Part shown: one piece after another, positions 35,237 through 47,386 of the stretch
Layout of the letters: the number at the start of each line of letters is the position of its first letter
Numbering within the stretch: the stretch's first letter is position 1
Assembly: GCF_000276665.1 (NCBI RefSeq)
Contig: NW_004955438.1
Coordinates: forward strand, 8,262,491 to 8,326,490
Length of the DNA: 64,000 nucleotides
Direction: 5' to 3'
Source: Chinchilla lanigera
Taxonomy: Eukaryota; Chordata; Mammalia; Rodentia; Chinchillidae
Made by a program: the position numbers and the translations under genes
Notes under the pieces: model-generated
The model's input: only the letters and a program-made list of their open reading frames with translations
The model's database searches: none
Told to the model about the DNA's origin: nothing

Positions 35237-37799
35237 CCATGAAGACATCCACTGAGAAGCTGCAATGACTGCATTTTAATTACAGCTATGCAGGGAAAAC
35301 ACGTTAAGAATTTGGGGCTTGCACATCCCACTGATCAAAGTTTCTTCACAAAACAACACTGTGTCATTCCCAAGCCCTTCTGAGTTTCACAGGCAGCCCA
35401 CGGAGTACAGTGACACTGTGTCCACATCTCAGCATCAAGGAAAACCTTAATATGGTAAGGAGAAGAGTCTGTGCAGACATAAAGCAAGGTACCGCCAGGC
35501 AGGCTGCCCCTTTTAGGCGAAAAATTATGTAAATTCCATTCTATGCACACATGCTTTTCATGATCTCATCTCCATGTAATAAAACATGGCCTTTATTTTT
35601 GTGAAAACAAGGTGTCTGCAGGTCTTCTCCAAGAGGTGACCCACAAACTTAATCTATCATTCATGTGCATCTCTTTTCATGCTTGTTTTCTGGAGTTTTC
35701 TGGTATTTGCTCCTGGCCCTTTGGGGAAGAGTGCAAGGAATAGCGACTATGTGTATTTTCAGAATCCTTACTCAAAATGGCTCAGTCTGGCCTTCAATCT
35801 TCGGTCTCTGGATAGAAGAAGAGACATAGATATATAAACTATGTGAGAGATGACAAATTTTTGCTGTAACAGCTGACATGAGACTTTTACATGGCAATTC
35901 TTGATTTCTTTCATTATGCTTGGAAAAAAGCATTCTATTAGACTTCCCATCTTTCTTGCACTAGGCAAATGATGACCTATTAAATATCACCACAGTTTTC
36001 TGAGGGTCACAGCATCCTTCTCCCATGGAGCCCTGGCTGTCTATCGCAGTTCTCATGTCTGTCTTCCATCTATTTATTATGTTGCCACTTGGCCCCTGCC
36101 ATTCACGAATCACACTATACACACTGGAAGTTGCAAGTCTAATTCTATGGCTGTATCTTTATTTCAGCCTACAGAGGAAAGCTACAGCTGAGCTTCTCAA
36201 AACTATATTCTACAATACATTTCTGGCTGCCTTGATGAAAGAAGATCTTCAGAATCTTCTGTGGTGTGGTTAGTTGGGAAATTTATATCTTAGCTCACAT
36301 ATTTTGACATTACTACCTTTTTCAGCCTCTGATTTCTTTCTCATTTCTATATCAAGAAAGTTCTGATGTCTTCACTTCATGTAGGTAGAGTGGGCATCAT
36401 TAGAGAGAGCACATCCCAGTCCTCCTCACAGCCCAGGAAGTTTATACTTGTAATCCCATGAAAAGCTATTGGAATTCTAGTGGGTTAATTCCAATCTTCC
36501 ACTTCCAGTGCAACCCACGGAGAGAATAAAGACACTAAAACATATCTGCAGTTATGGAGAGCCAAGGGGTCCTAAGTCCAGCCATGATGATGGCTATTCA
36601 GAACAAAGGCCTTGACCCAAGGCTGAACTCAGTTTTTATTCATTCATGAAGAAGGAAGTGGCTTGAGCATGAGTGACTGTAAGAACCCTGGGAAAGATGT
36701 GAGTGCCATGAGCTGGGCTAGGTAGGAGGCCTGAAATCACCTCTGCCAATGCAGAGAGATGGATATGCAGGAAGAGTAATCTGCTTAACACAACTAAGAT
36801 AGTGTCTAATGTTTTGGGATCAGTGCTTCAGTTCTGATGTGTAATCTTTACACGCAGAGAAATCATAGACTCTCTGGAGTTCTGGGAATCACTGTTACAA
36901 AAGAAGTCTTACAACAAAAGCAGGCACGCTCCTCTATTAAAGGAAAGAGCCTTTTACACAAATTTAGGAGATCTGAGGTAATCCAGGTTTCTAGCGTCTC
37001 CATTTCAATCATTGATAACTCCAACCCAGGTTTCAGAGACCCACCTTTTACATATGATTACCGAATTGTCAAGGAGAATTACAGAGTGTACTTGTCTCTT
37101 CATTAATTTTCCTATATGTATCATTGAATCCTGGTCTTTAATTTCAGCATAATATGCCCAGAAATTGCAGCAAGTAGTAATGTTCTTCAAGATGGTATGC
37201 AAAAACAGTTTTTTTCAAAGCATACCATGATTTGACAACTGATTACTCTGAAACTATTGTTTTTGCTAATACTTCTGTGCAGTTCATAGAAATCAGCTCA
37301 CTCCACAGTTCTTATAATGACTATTATCCCCTTATATTTCAAAGACTGCTACTTCCATACATTGCAATGCTTCACCTTCTATCTGTACCTTTTAGATAAC
37401 TGCAGAGGAATGCTAGGATAATTTTGATGCTATTGCATGCTGGGGATCAGAGAAATCCTAGTTAGCTAGCAGTAAAATCATTATTGCCATTAGTCATCCA
37501 GTCCAAGATCTGATTCTGAAGATTTATTTTCTAGGTTCGTTTCTGTATGATGACTTTTAGAGCCTGTGCTCATCAGAAGGGGAGCTGAGGCAAATATCTC
37601 CTGTTCTATCTTTCAATTCCTGATGGAAACCCAGGAAAGACATAGAAACAACTATCTCACTCTATTCAGAATTGTATAATAAAAAAGCACATACTTATTA
37701 TCTGCGATACAAGCAACAACTTTTTTCTTCAGAGTTTTGATGCTGAGCAGTGCACTACCAAGAAGCCAGCAGATTTAGAGCCTCATGAGAACTATTTCC
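35237..37799. other. Unique DNA, no gene supported
   Basis: AT-rich with scattered small frames on both strands (for example 35335-35550 minus, 36025-36273 plus, 36837-37106 plus), none with recognised homology. No RNA gene or named repeat identified. Confidence 0.45.
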
Positions 37800-37980
37800 T
37801 GCTTCTCAGGTGACCATTTTATCATTGTGTCCTCACATGTCAAAAGGGTTAAACAGCACTCCTAGACAGTAGTATGGTAATGATGGCTGCACCCTCATAA
37901 TTTAATTATCCCCAGAATCTCCCACCTCTTAAATATCATCATGTTGGAGATTAGGATTTCAACATTGGATTCAGAGAGTG
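37800..37980 (-). mobile_element. MLT1-like LTR fragment, antisense
   Basis: 'cattgtgtcctcacatgtca', 'gcaccctcataatttaatta', 'ccccagaatctcccacctct' and 'gagattaggatttcaacatt' follow the reversed MLT1 LTR (tgtcctcacatggcagaagg ... accctcatgacctaattacctcccaaaggccccacctc ... ggttaggatttcaacatatga). Only the 5' half of the LTR remains. Confidence 0.6.
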
Positions 37981-38290
37981 TGTGTATTACTCAGCCTTCC
38001 CATCACTGGACACAATATGCGACTCTCACAACTCAAAGGAGAATTGGTATAATTTGACTCATTATTAAGGGAATTCAGTCCCTGGTCAGTTGGTTTCGAA
38101 GCGGAAAAGTCATGGTGAAAGGGTATAGTGGAAGAAACCTGCTCAGTTCATGGTGGTTGGCAAGGAGAACAGTGCCAGCGAGGAAGAGGCCAGACCAGAT
38201 ACAGTATCCAAAGACACAACTGAATAACCCATGCAGACATACCCAGAAATATGATCTACCAATACCTTTGTCAACTTCCAGCCAAAAGTC
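37981..38290 (-). mobile_element. ORR1-like MaLR LTR, antisense
   Basis: The plus strand starts 'tgtgtattactcagccttcc' and continues 'ttcagtccctggtcagttgg', 'aagtcatggtgaaagggtat', 'aacctgctcagttcatggtg' and 'gaagaggccagaccagatac', the reverse of an ORR1-type LTR. The right boundary near 38290 is uncertain. It directly abuts the MLT1-like fragment, so one may have inserted beside or into the other. Confidence 0.6.
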
Positions 38291-38555
38291 CACACAATCA
38301 GGCTTAAACATGGGAGAGGGGGAATATGAACATTTACTCCACTAATGCAGGAAAAAGAGAAAAGCCATTTTTAGGTGGTTTTCTCAAACTGCAAGTACTT
38401 ACTCAATTTTCTGAGACCATCTTTTGGGAAGTTACACAAATAGCATGTCAGGTCAGTCAGCTCCAGGAAAGAAAAGAGGAAGAATTTATTCATCAGCTTT
38501 CAAATTCAGTTTGATGGGATTTGAGTGAATATAGTCCATAGTACTATAAACTGCA

Positions 38556-38558
<3 letters not shown>

Positions 38559-38598
<40 letters not shown>
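38559..38598. repeat. (CA)20 microsatellite
   Basis: Twenty uninterrupted CA units. A perfect run of this length is usually polymorphic in populations and can adopt Z-DNA. Confidence 0.98.
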
Positions 38599-38600
<2 letters not shown>

Positions 38601-41399
38601 GACTGTGAACTGGATTCCATGATTGCTTATATTTCATAGTTCTCACATGTAAGGTGATCATCTTTTGTATTATGCCAGGAATTATAGAGTTTTCTAGTGC
38701 TAAATGTTAATAATTTCTGGCAAACCAGGACAAGTTGGTCATCCTATCTGGGACACCCAAATGAGCTGTGAATATTGGCTGAACTGAGGAACTATTAGAT
38801 CATAGTTTCACTAAGTTACTCAGAAATCATATAGATCTGGCCACTTCACTAGCAGCTAAAAACAAAAACTACTGAAGCTGGGGGTATGAAGTGATACAGT
38901 ACAGTAATTTAATTTTTCCCAGAGAATTGATTTAGCCAGTGAATAATATCTTCTTATTTTTAACACATCTGTCATCTTTTATTGAAATTGTGCTTTATTC
39001 CATCTATGAAGGTCAAATACTTAATCCATTTCTTTAAGCCTTTTTTCAACTGACATGAACTTTTTTGTTCATTTGCCTAATTTAAGGTAGATTAAGTTAA
39101 GACAAATATTTAAAGCTTATTTTCCATGGTATTTGGAGGATAATATTATACTCTGTTGTGTCTTTCTGATGAAGAACTATAAATGGCTTTTTATAAAACT
39201 AAAAACAAGAGGTTTAAAAGGAAAAAAATCTTGGCAAATGCAACCAGTGAAAACCTGAGAAGGCCATGCCAGGGCGGCACTGCATAGCAGAGAGAAAGTT
39301 GCACCAAACCATAACAAGACTGTGGTTTGGATTACAGTATGTTTTATGTGCTTGTAAAGGAAATCATTTGAAGATCTCACAGCCCAGATCATTTATGTTT
39401 GCAACATTTGACACAACCTTTGCTCTTTTCTGGAAACACCTCACAAATGAGCTAGAATTTCAAGAGTGAGTTCTGTCTTCCTAGGGCAAGAAGTAAAACT
39501 ACATGGTATTAGTGAATGTGAGGAGTCTCTGGGAAACGCAACCAAAATTACTTTCCCTTGGATCACCAGATGAGAACACCTAATCTTAATTAGCAGTATG
39601 GATTTTTTCATTTCTTTTCTTTCTGTTTGCATATTTTATTTGTTTAAGAAAACAGGCAAAATTGGGGGCTAGGTGCAAGTCTCCTTTTGTGATTATTCAC
39701 CTAGGGATTCTTTCCCCAGTCTCTCACAGTAGTTGATGAAGTTCCTAGAATCAGGTTAAAGAGAAGTTTTATTAAACATAAAGGTCAAGAATAATTCCTA
39801 GAGCTTTATCCCCTTATGTCAAATCAATCTGCCTTAGCAAAAATATTTTAACAAAGTTTTTGAAATAAACATATATTTAATTTACTCTGAATTAGGAGAC
39901 TAAGTGCTCAAGAAGCATTTCCTTCAAGGGTTGGTAAGAAGGAATGAAATCAGTTTGAAAAAATTTCCCCCTTTCCTGTCCAAAAATCATTAATTTCTAA
40001 GCGCATAACTTCAGTTCTATAATCTTTCATTTTTATGTTTTAAACATGCCTAAGTGAAGTACATGGAAGATCACCATAAGTGCGAGCACAGATTAGGATG
40101 GAAATTGTGTGTTTTTGTTTCTAAAGAAAAACTGTCCAAGCAAGGCTTGCTTGCCTGTAGTCCAACAAGCCTAGAAGAGAAATCGAAGAGTCAATGTGTT
40201 CTTTTGTGTATGGAAACAGACAGGAATCACTGGCAGCTGATACTAACTTAAATTTTGGAAGAACCGCAATCATTTCCCTTGTCATACACCTGAAGAAGAC
40301 ATAGATTCTAGGCTATTTCTAATTCTCTCAAAAGAGTTTGAGTATCAAATTCCAACATAAAGCCCTTGTTCCAAACATTGAACTGTAGTCTAGTTTTTAT
40401 AGGAAGAACATTCTTCCTATGTTTTCATTATGTTGGTAGAAATGGCTCTCTCTCCAAATCACCCGCTTTGGACACCATAGCTATGGCCCCGCATCATAAG
40501 TAGATATTTTGTGTAGTATTTTCCCCTGGAAGCATTTTCCAGATAGAGGAGAGCTTCCCTGGTCATCTCTGCCTATTTTCCGTACCATTTTCTTCCCCGT
40601 GAGTAATAACACTATCATGAGTTTGGAATATTTTTCCCAATGCTGACTAACAAGCTGTTGTAAAGTTTTAGGGCAAAAATATTGATTTGCTGCCTTGATT
40701 TCCCAAGTCCAACATTATGACAAAGTCACTGCTGCCCTTGAGCCTTCAGACAATCAGTGAACTCTGTTCTGAAAAGGTACATCTGTTAGCTACAATATTC
40801 CATAACTGCACATGATCTCACTGCTCGGAGGTATGAAACCATGATAGTAGGACTCCTGCTAACAACAAAATCTATTGCACTTTGAAGGTGACATTTGTGA
40901 CTCTTCTTACCTCATTCAGTATCTAGTGGGAAACATTGCTACCAGGAACCTGTGAAAAAGACCCTGATGCCTGATCTCAATAGCCATTCCAGCTGCCCTT
41001 TGGAGGTTTTGTTTTATAAAATGGTACCAAGGGAATCTAAGGAAAAATCTATAACATTTCCCAAAAAATGCAATTTTGCATACTTGCCAAGAAATCATAA
41101 TGTGTCTTTCTAGGTTAACTTTTATATTTGAATATTTCTACTACTTAAAAATAACCACCAGTCTCTTAATAAAGTGCCATGACAGGTGCAGAAATGAGAA
41201 GGGGAAAGGAGGAAGAGACAAAGGATTTCCTTGATTTATTCCTACTTTGGTCAGTGTGAGTTACTTTCAAAATGATGATTTATTTTTTTAAAAATGTAAG
41301 GGGAAAATTTGGGGGAGCAGAGCATGTGACAGTCATTGGAGGTGCCAGCTGAAGGTTTACGTAGTTCAAAGTGTTTCTATGTGTAAGTGGGATTAGGAT
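38599..41399. other. Unique AT-rich DNA
   Basis: No gene. The phrase 'ctggcaaaccaggacaagtt' at 38716-38735 and its surroundings recall an old L1 tail in reverse, but the match is too short to call. A perfect short inverted repeat occurs at 40399-40420. Confidence 0.4.
40399..40420. repeat. Perfect inverted repeat, 10-bp arms
   Basis: ATAGGAAGAA and TTCTTCCTAT are separated by only 'ca'. The centre, AGAACATTCT, also resembles the GAAnnTTC unit of heat-shock elements, though a single pair of units is weak evidence for binding. Confidence 0.85.
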
Positions 41400-41560
41400 G
41401 GAGCCCACAAATACTTTATTCAATGTATATTTACATTCATTTTAAAATCATCAAGATAACCTTGAGACTCAGTTTAATATTCCCACTGTATGGATAAATG
41501 AAGTGGGCATGACAGAAATAATTCTCTATGACAGTGATCAGAAAAAGAACTATGATTTAA
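41400..41560 (+). mobile_element. Possible MIR fragment
   Basis: 'actttattcaatgtatattt', 'ttttaaaatcatcaagataa' and 'ttcccactgtatggataaat' sit in the MIR order (tttacatgtattatctcatttaatcctcacaacaacc ... cccattttacagatgagga). Highly diverged, so tentative. Confidence 0.35.
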
Positions 41561-41984
41561 ATGGATAGTAGTTTGAGTTCACTTTATCTGATTTTTCTCT
41601 ACATCTTCAAAGCAAATGAAGTGGGTTATATTGTCAATTAGCAGAAAAAGGATTGCCCAACTGAGAATTTAATTAATACCTGTGTTTCTCCTTCATTATA
41701 ATTACTATTCCAATAACACAGAAAATAAGGTCCTTATATTGTACTTTTGATGAGTAGCTGTCTTTGGTATTTTTTAGCCAGTAACACAAAAATCAGCATT
41801 TCCTTCTTAGTATTAACTAATATTTATATGAAGTGCTTCATACAAAGTAGAAACCTGTATGTTCAAGAGCATTCTCTAAGATGAAAAATATTACCTAATA
41901 ATATATAGATCAGTTTTGCAATCTGATTGAAAGCAGAAACACTTGAGGGATTTTTATAAGATATAAATAATTATTGTGCTCTTA

Positions 41985-42690
41985 TTATCTGTGTGGCCCT
42001 ATTTCATGATCTGGGCTATAAAAATGAGCAGAATGAATTCCCAGACCTCACTGAGATGAAACCCTAATGAAAGAAAGAAATGAAATATAAAATTGTTTCA
42101 GGTAGTGATAACTAGGATAAAGCATATAAACCAGGACAGAAAGATTTGCCAGTGCTTAGTGGCAAAGGGTACTTCTTTAGATTTGGTATGATAAAGCATT
42201 TGGAATGACGTTTGAAAGGAGTTTGTAGGAAATGAAAGAGCAAAGCATGTGAATGTCTAGGAAAGAACACTAGGAAGACCAGAATCACCACAACCAAAAT
42301 GAACCAGGCTGAGCATGGGTGAAGCTGGGCAAAGGTGGCCCTTGTTACTGGAGACTTTATTAAGGAGTGAGATTACAAAGATGTGCAAATTATCTGGCGT
42401 TTTCTGCGCTGGGCTGTGGATGGGGAGAGGCAAACCAGTGAACCACGAGAGGAAAAATGGCAGATTGATGAGAGGGGTAGTAGTGGAGATGGCAGGAAGT
42501 GGTCATGTTCAGGTAGGTTGTGAAAGGACGGTAACGCTTTAGATGGTGAATTAGACCAGAAGGCTTGAGGCAAAGAAAGGAAGTAGCTCCTGGTCATTGG
42601 AACAACTACCTGGGAGGAGGCTTATGATAGTATCCTTGATGGCTTTTGAGGATCTGTCTGGTGGGAAGACTTTGAGAAGATAGAAAAGTT
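41985..42690 (+). mobile_element. Ancient dispersed mammalian repeat, family not named
   Basis: The order 'attcccagacctcactgaga', 'caggtagtgataactaggat', 'aagcatgtgaatgtctagga', 'ttaaggagtgagattacaaa', 'tagtagtggagatggcagga' and 'aggtaggttgtgaaaggacg' recalls a long repeat found in all placental genomes (gtccctgccctcatggagcttacag ... gataagtgctatgaag ... ggtggcagtggagatggagagaag). I recognise the pattern but cannot assign the family with certainty. The frames at 42315-42542 and 42373-42597 lie inside it and are not genes. Confidence 0.5.
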
Positions 42691-42962
42691 CTTGATAAGG
42701 TAGCGTTTCTTACTAGAATTGCAAATATAGCATTCAAATGGAGGTGATGTAGTTCAGTTGTGAGCGTGACTGCCCTCAGATGTTTTCTAAGAACTTGAAT
42801 TTTTGCAGAGCTCCCACCGCATAAAAACTACAACTGCAGCAAAATTCTAAGTGTGGCAACACTCACGATGCAGTTCTAAAAGATGTTTACTACCCCTATA
42901 AATTTCCCTGAAGGAAATCCTCTTTTCTTTTCTTATCAATTTGCTTTTGGGCAATGCACTTT

Positions 42963-42984
42963 AAAAAAAAAAAAAAAAAAAAAA
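42963..42984 (+). repeat. Poly-A run (A22)
   Basis: Twenty-two uninterrupted A with no SINE body recognised upstream and no nearby AATAAA. It may be the tail of an unrecognised 5'-truncated retrocopy or a simple homopolymer. Confidence 0.9.
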
Positions 42985-43797
42985 CAATTCCAAGGTTTGA
43001 TTAAATTTCACTGAACACCAGCTTGCTTTCTGTTGAGGTTTATTTGTGCATGTGCTGGATTGGCAGCACCCAGGACTAGGTTAGACTGCTTGTGATCAGA
43101 GTGCTTCGGTTTATTTATGCAATACCGCTTTTCTGTCACTATGAACAGAATAAACCCACGACCAATTTGTTAAGAATGTGTGTGTTTCCAAGAGGCATCG
43201 ATAGAGGACCCCTTTCAAAAAAAAAAGAATTTTAAAAGTGTACGCTACCTGCTTCACAGAAACTTTTGGAATAAATTTTCAGCTGAAGGATCCTAAAATT
43301 TGAAACCTATGGATAGGGCCTCGTAAGTTCCTTTATGATCTCATCTGGCTCATAAATTTTTCATCTGGCCTCAGAAAGCTGCTTTGGCCCCGCCCCTATT
43401 TGCTTACGTCACTCCACTTTTTTATGTCCCCACACACCCCGTGAAAATCTGTGATTGTAGTTATGCACCAAATGATGCTGAAGGGAAATTAGAAATAAAT
43501 GCAGTTCTAATGTGGCTTATGCAAATTTTGATGAACTCTATTGAATTAAATGCATGCTCATGTGAAATTGACTGAATTTTCTTGCAGCTTGGGGTTTTGT
43601 CTCTATTATATGTATCTGGTTAATTCAAATATTTTCTTTCCATTGGTTTGGCTTTTCTGCTTCATTTTCCTTAGGGCCCTTCTGATACTTATTTGTGTAT
43701 TTTTTACTTTTATTATAGTTTTTTGCCATATATATATATCTATTGTAGCTAGATTTTAAAGTACTAGTCCAAACAGATAATCAAAATTATCTACTCA
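42985..43797. other. Unique DNA with a small GC-box/CRE cluster
   Basis: AT-rich except for a compact patch at 43380-43440. No exon recognised. Confidence 0.45.
43386..43411. promoter_or_regulatory. Candidate GC box plus CRE-like site
   Basis: GGCCCCGCCCC (43386-43396, Sp/KLF GC-box type) lies 7 bp before TTACGTCA (43404-43411, a one-base variant of the palindromic CREB/ATF site). CpG-containing motifs this close together are unexpected in otherwise CpG-poor DNA. No TATA box, exon or CpG island accompanies them, so this is at most a candidate enhancer element. Confidence 0.3.
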
Positions 43798-43957
43798 GCT
43801 GGGTGTGGTGGTGCGTGCAAGTAATCCCAGTACTGCTTGTGATCCCAGCACTCAGGAGGCTAAAGCAGGGGGAGTGCCACAAGTTCGAGACCAGACTGGG
43901 CTACATAGTGAGTCCGGGTCAGCCTGAACTACATAGTGAGACCCTGCCTCAAAAAAA
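43798..43957 (+). mobile_element. B1 SINE
   Basis: Starts GCTGGGTGTGGTGGTGCGTG, with 'gatcccagcactcaggaggc', 'aagttcgagaccagactggg', 'ctacatagtgagtccgggtc', 'agcctgaactacatagtgag' and 'accctgcctcaaaaaaa'. The phrase 'ctacatagtgag' occurs twice about 30 bp apart, the internal duplication typical of rodent B1. A second small duplication near the start ('aatcccagtactgcttgtga') is peculiar to this copy. A box and B box are recognisable. Confidence 0.93.
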
Positions 43958-45599
43958 CCCAGTCTATTCGACATTGCAGATGATCATCTCCACTAAGCTC
44001 TACTAAAAAGATGAAAAAGTGATATTTCATTCATTCCAACATTAGATAAAATATAGACAATGGAATTGAACCTATGATAACCCATTGGAAGTAGCTGTGA
44101 GGTGGGAAGTGATGGAGTAAGCAGCGTTAAGAATTTAATATTCTCAGTATTCTCCCTTCATCTATAGGACATCTCCTCCTTCTTGTCACCCATCCGCCAC
44201 ACCCCAGCCCTAAGAATGAGGGACACTCTAGCTCCGACCTATGTTTAAGGCAGACTGTCATGTCACAGTGATGGCATCGGGGGAAAAATCAGCACATAAT
44301 CATAATTTAAAGAGTAAGTCATGGTTTCAGCACAACAAAAGAGTTCAACAATCAGACTGTTTATTCAACAGTACAGCTGAGAGTCCTGAATTCATAACAG
44401 AAGCAAAGTCCTTTAAAATATCATCAACATAGAATTCATATGCTCAATAATGTTTCCAACATATGAAAAAAACAGTAGTATTTCAAGTAAAAATTTGGGA
44501 ACAAGTTGGGGACTATGGATATAAAGGAACATAAGTAGGGTTTTAAAACCACTTTTAAAAATAAAAGTGGTAGAACTCTAAAAAGAGCAAAATTGTGATA
44601 ATTCAGTAATAAGAAGGCATTAGTAGACACTGAAGATCAAAGGTATCTTCTTATCAAAGTAAGTCAGATTTATATTTACTTAGTTTATAGGTTTCTATCC
44701 AACAACTAGCTTGTCAACTTTGATTTCCTCCTTTTTTAAATGATACTTACATTGAAAGCAGTGAGATTTTTATGTATCTTGTTTCTTTGTATTTCAAGAT
44801 ACATTCTTAGTGAAGTTTAAATGAAACACAAAGGATAGTGGAGTGTCCTTTTCAAAACATTTTCTTTTCACCCAAAGTTGCACTGAAAAGATTCATAAAA
44901 AGAAATGTGAGCTGAGGACCCTAAAAGATCTTAAATTTAATGACTCTTTTTCTTAACAAATTGAATTTATTCTAATGCTGTGAAGGGAAATATTTCCTCA
45001 TTTGCATACATAGTGAACAATCTATACTTGTTGTCATCCTGCTTAGGTTACAGTTTGGACGTGTAAATCTCTTTGTACCCAGGAACCGCCCTCAGGAAAC
45101 TCAAGTGCACAACTTGTCTTGGTCTCTTTGATTAGACAGTTCTTTTCTCCCTCTGCCTAAAGATGAGTCACAATAAAATGGAAAATGCTCTTACAAACTT
45201 TCTCCATGATTGGTAAAGCAAACCCACCTCCAAGTTCTCTTTCTAGAACAGTCTTTGGACAGATTTCTTAAGAGTGTATTCTAAAGTACACTTCAACCTG
45301 AAAATATATACTTGAGGGTGATGACTAATCTCAAAATTGCTCCTTACGCAGCTGTATTGTTTGATGATCTAAGCTCCAAGGTCAGAAGTGGAGTAAATTA
45401 GAGTGAAGTAGACTGGAAACCATACCAGCATCTGAATGTCAGCCCCCTGAAGCCACTGAAAATAATTGGATATTTCCCTCCTTGACCAACAGGAGGTGTG
45501 ATGTACACTCTCTCTCTCTCTCGCATGGAAGAGTGATGGTAAAATGTTGACTATTTCATTCTTGCTATTCTTTTAGTGAACACTTCTATTGATTTGCTA
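43958..45599. other. Unique AT-rich DNA
   Basis: No gene. It holds a perfect hairpin at 44548-44571 and a short CT repeat at 45510-45522. Confidence 0.45.
44548..44571. repeat. Perfect inverted repeat, 10-bp arms
   Basis: ACCACTTTTA and TAAAAGTGGT are separated by AAAA. It could form a hairpin, but there is no gene or T-run placing it as a terminator or RNA element. Confidence 0.85.
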
Positions 45600-45940
45600 A
45601 ATTAACTACACTATGCTAAGTCTAAAGAATGCCAACAAAGTGGCAAATAGACATGATCCCTCTGAGTTTACTAATCACTAGACATAAAACAAGGAACACA
45701 CATGTACAATGGTAAAACAGTATAAAGTGTGAGAATTCTTTTGTGGCAAGAATTGAGGAAGTAATATAATAAAGTATAATGAATATTCCATAGAAGAGGT
45801 CATGCTGTCTTGGCAGCTCTGGGACATGCATGGAGTAGTCATTTGAACTGGGTTTGATCATAAATTCTACTATGTTTTTGTAGAAATAGAGAAGGAACAA
45901 CAGGAAGAAATTCAGCAGTTGGATAACACAAACAATACAG
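45600..45940 (+). mobile_element. Second partial copy of the ancient dispersed repeat
   Basis: 'catgatccctctgagtttac', 'taatcactagacataaaaca', 'agaggtcatgctgtcttggc' and 'tcatttgaactgggtttgat' follow the same scheme as 41985-42690 (ctcaaggagcttacagtctagtggggagacagaca ... gaaggtggcatttgaactgggttttg). Strongly diverged. Confidence 0.45.
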
Positions 45941-45959
45941 CAATATTTCTCAAACCTTA

Positions 45960-46140
45960 CATATGTGGAAGGAACGAATCAATGTACTGTGCATATTAAC
46001 TATTTAATTATTACAACTATAAGTAGGAGGTATTTATTCCTGTTTTAGAGATTAAGAATATGTTGCACAAAGAACTGTAGTTGCTTGTCCAGGTCCCTCT
46101 GATAATATGTTGCAAAGTGATGATTTACATTTAAATAATA
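45960..46140 (+). mobile_element. MIR SINE fragment
   Basis: 'gtactgtgcatattaactat', 'ttaattattacaactataag', 'taggaggtatttattcctgt', 'tttagagattaagaatatgt' and 'agttgcttgtccaggtccct' match the MIR central and 3' order. Ancient and inactive. Confidence 0.55.
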
Positions 46141-46981
46141 AGATGCCAAGAGCCACAATCTCACCAACATTTCTGTAGTCATTTCAGACTCACACACAGT
46201 AATAATTTTTAAAAATGTGTGAAGATGAGTGAGGATGACTACAGCTAAAATAGAAATGTAAAGAAGACAGCAGTTCTCAATATCAAGGCAGGTAGCTCAG
46301 CATTTGAAAAATAGATAATAATTAAGTTATTTAAATCTTTGATGAGAACACTTAAGACTCTTGCCTATTCTTAGTATCCTTTGGCTTGCAGCTTATAGAG
46401 AGTACTTTAGGTACATTGGGGAAAAAAAAGAATACATGTAAAACTCATCCTGAGAAAGGGCAGGAGCTAGATGTGTTTGGTCATCTTCACTGAAGGACCT
46501 CATTGGCACATAATTTTATCCAGAAGACAGTCATTAACAGCATCAACCACCAGTATTTCACAATTGTGTGTCTTTGCCCAGGTTTGAGTAAACTGGCAGA
46601 GGTTGCATGTTGGCTCTAGTTTGTGACACAAACTATTTCTGGCTTTCTGACAGAGATGCCACAGTATCAACACATCAATAGATTGTGGCCTGTTATCAAA
46701 GCAGAGAACGTGAAGGAAAGCTGGGAAGACATATCAGCTCAATACTCAGTTCAGTATCTCCAGGTAGAGGGTATCTCTCCCATTCCAAACTTGCATTTTT
46801 CCTTGTCCTATGGGTATTTATATCTCCATATCGTATTTGTATTTTAGGTTCACAATGACTGATGCTCAATAGTTTAGTTTCCTCTTAAAATCTGTTTCTT
46901 CCACAACTTAATTATTTCTGCTAATACAACTACTAAGCTCCCAATAATCCATCTCATGCAAATGCATCATTTAGCCGTCAA

Positions 46982-47020
<39 letters not shown>

Positions 47021-47386
47021 GACTTAATGTATCTTTGAGTTCTAAGAAATTTTTCTAGTGAAAACAACTGGTATTTATAGAGTGTTTCTTAAATTGGATA
47101 TTAACTACTTCTATTTCATCTACCCAGTATCATGAGTTCTTTTACACTAGGGACACAAAATGGATTTCCATGCTTAACTTCTTGTATTCTCTTTGTTCTT
47201 AAGTCAAGTGTGTTAACTTTATGACAACTCACAACTGTTGCTTGATTTTCTGTGTGCATACCTTGTGTATGTGCTTTTTCTATCTTCCAAATGTTCTGTT
47301 CCTGTATTAATTAGTATAACTTACATTTTGCTACAGAAACAAATAGCTCCCAGACCTTAATGAGTTAAAAGAACTGTACCTATTAG
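46141..47386. other. Unique AT-rich DNA with a T32 run
   Basis: No gene. The only conspicuous feature is the homopolymer at 46988-47019. Confidence 0.45.
46988..47019. repeat. Poly-T run (about T32)
   Basis: Thirty-two uninterrupted T, a length typical of a fresh retrotransposon tail read on the opposite strand. Yet the sequence to the right ('ggacttaatgtatctttgag') is not an ID, B1 or L1 end that I recognise. Long homopolymers are also error-prone in assemblies. Confidence 0.9.

Noticed and set aside
38700..38765. Possible old L1 tail in reverse
   Set aside because: Match limited to about 20 bases; not enough to annotate.
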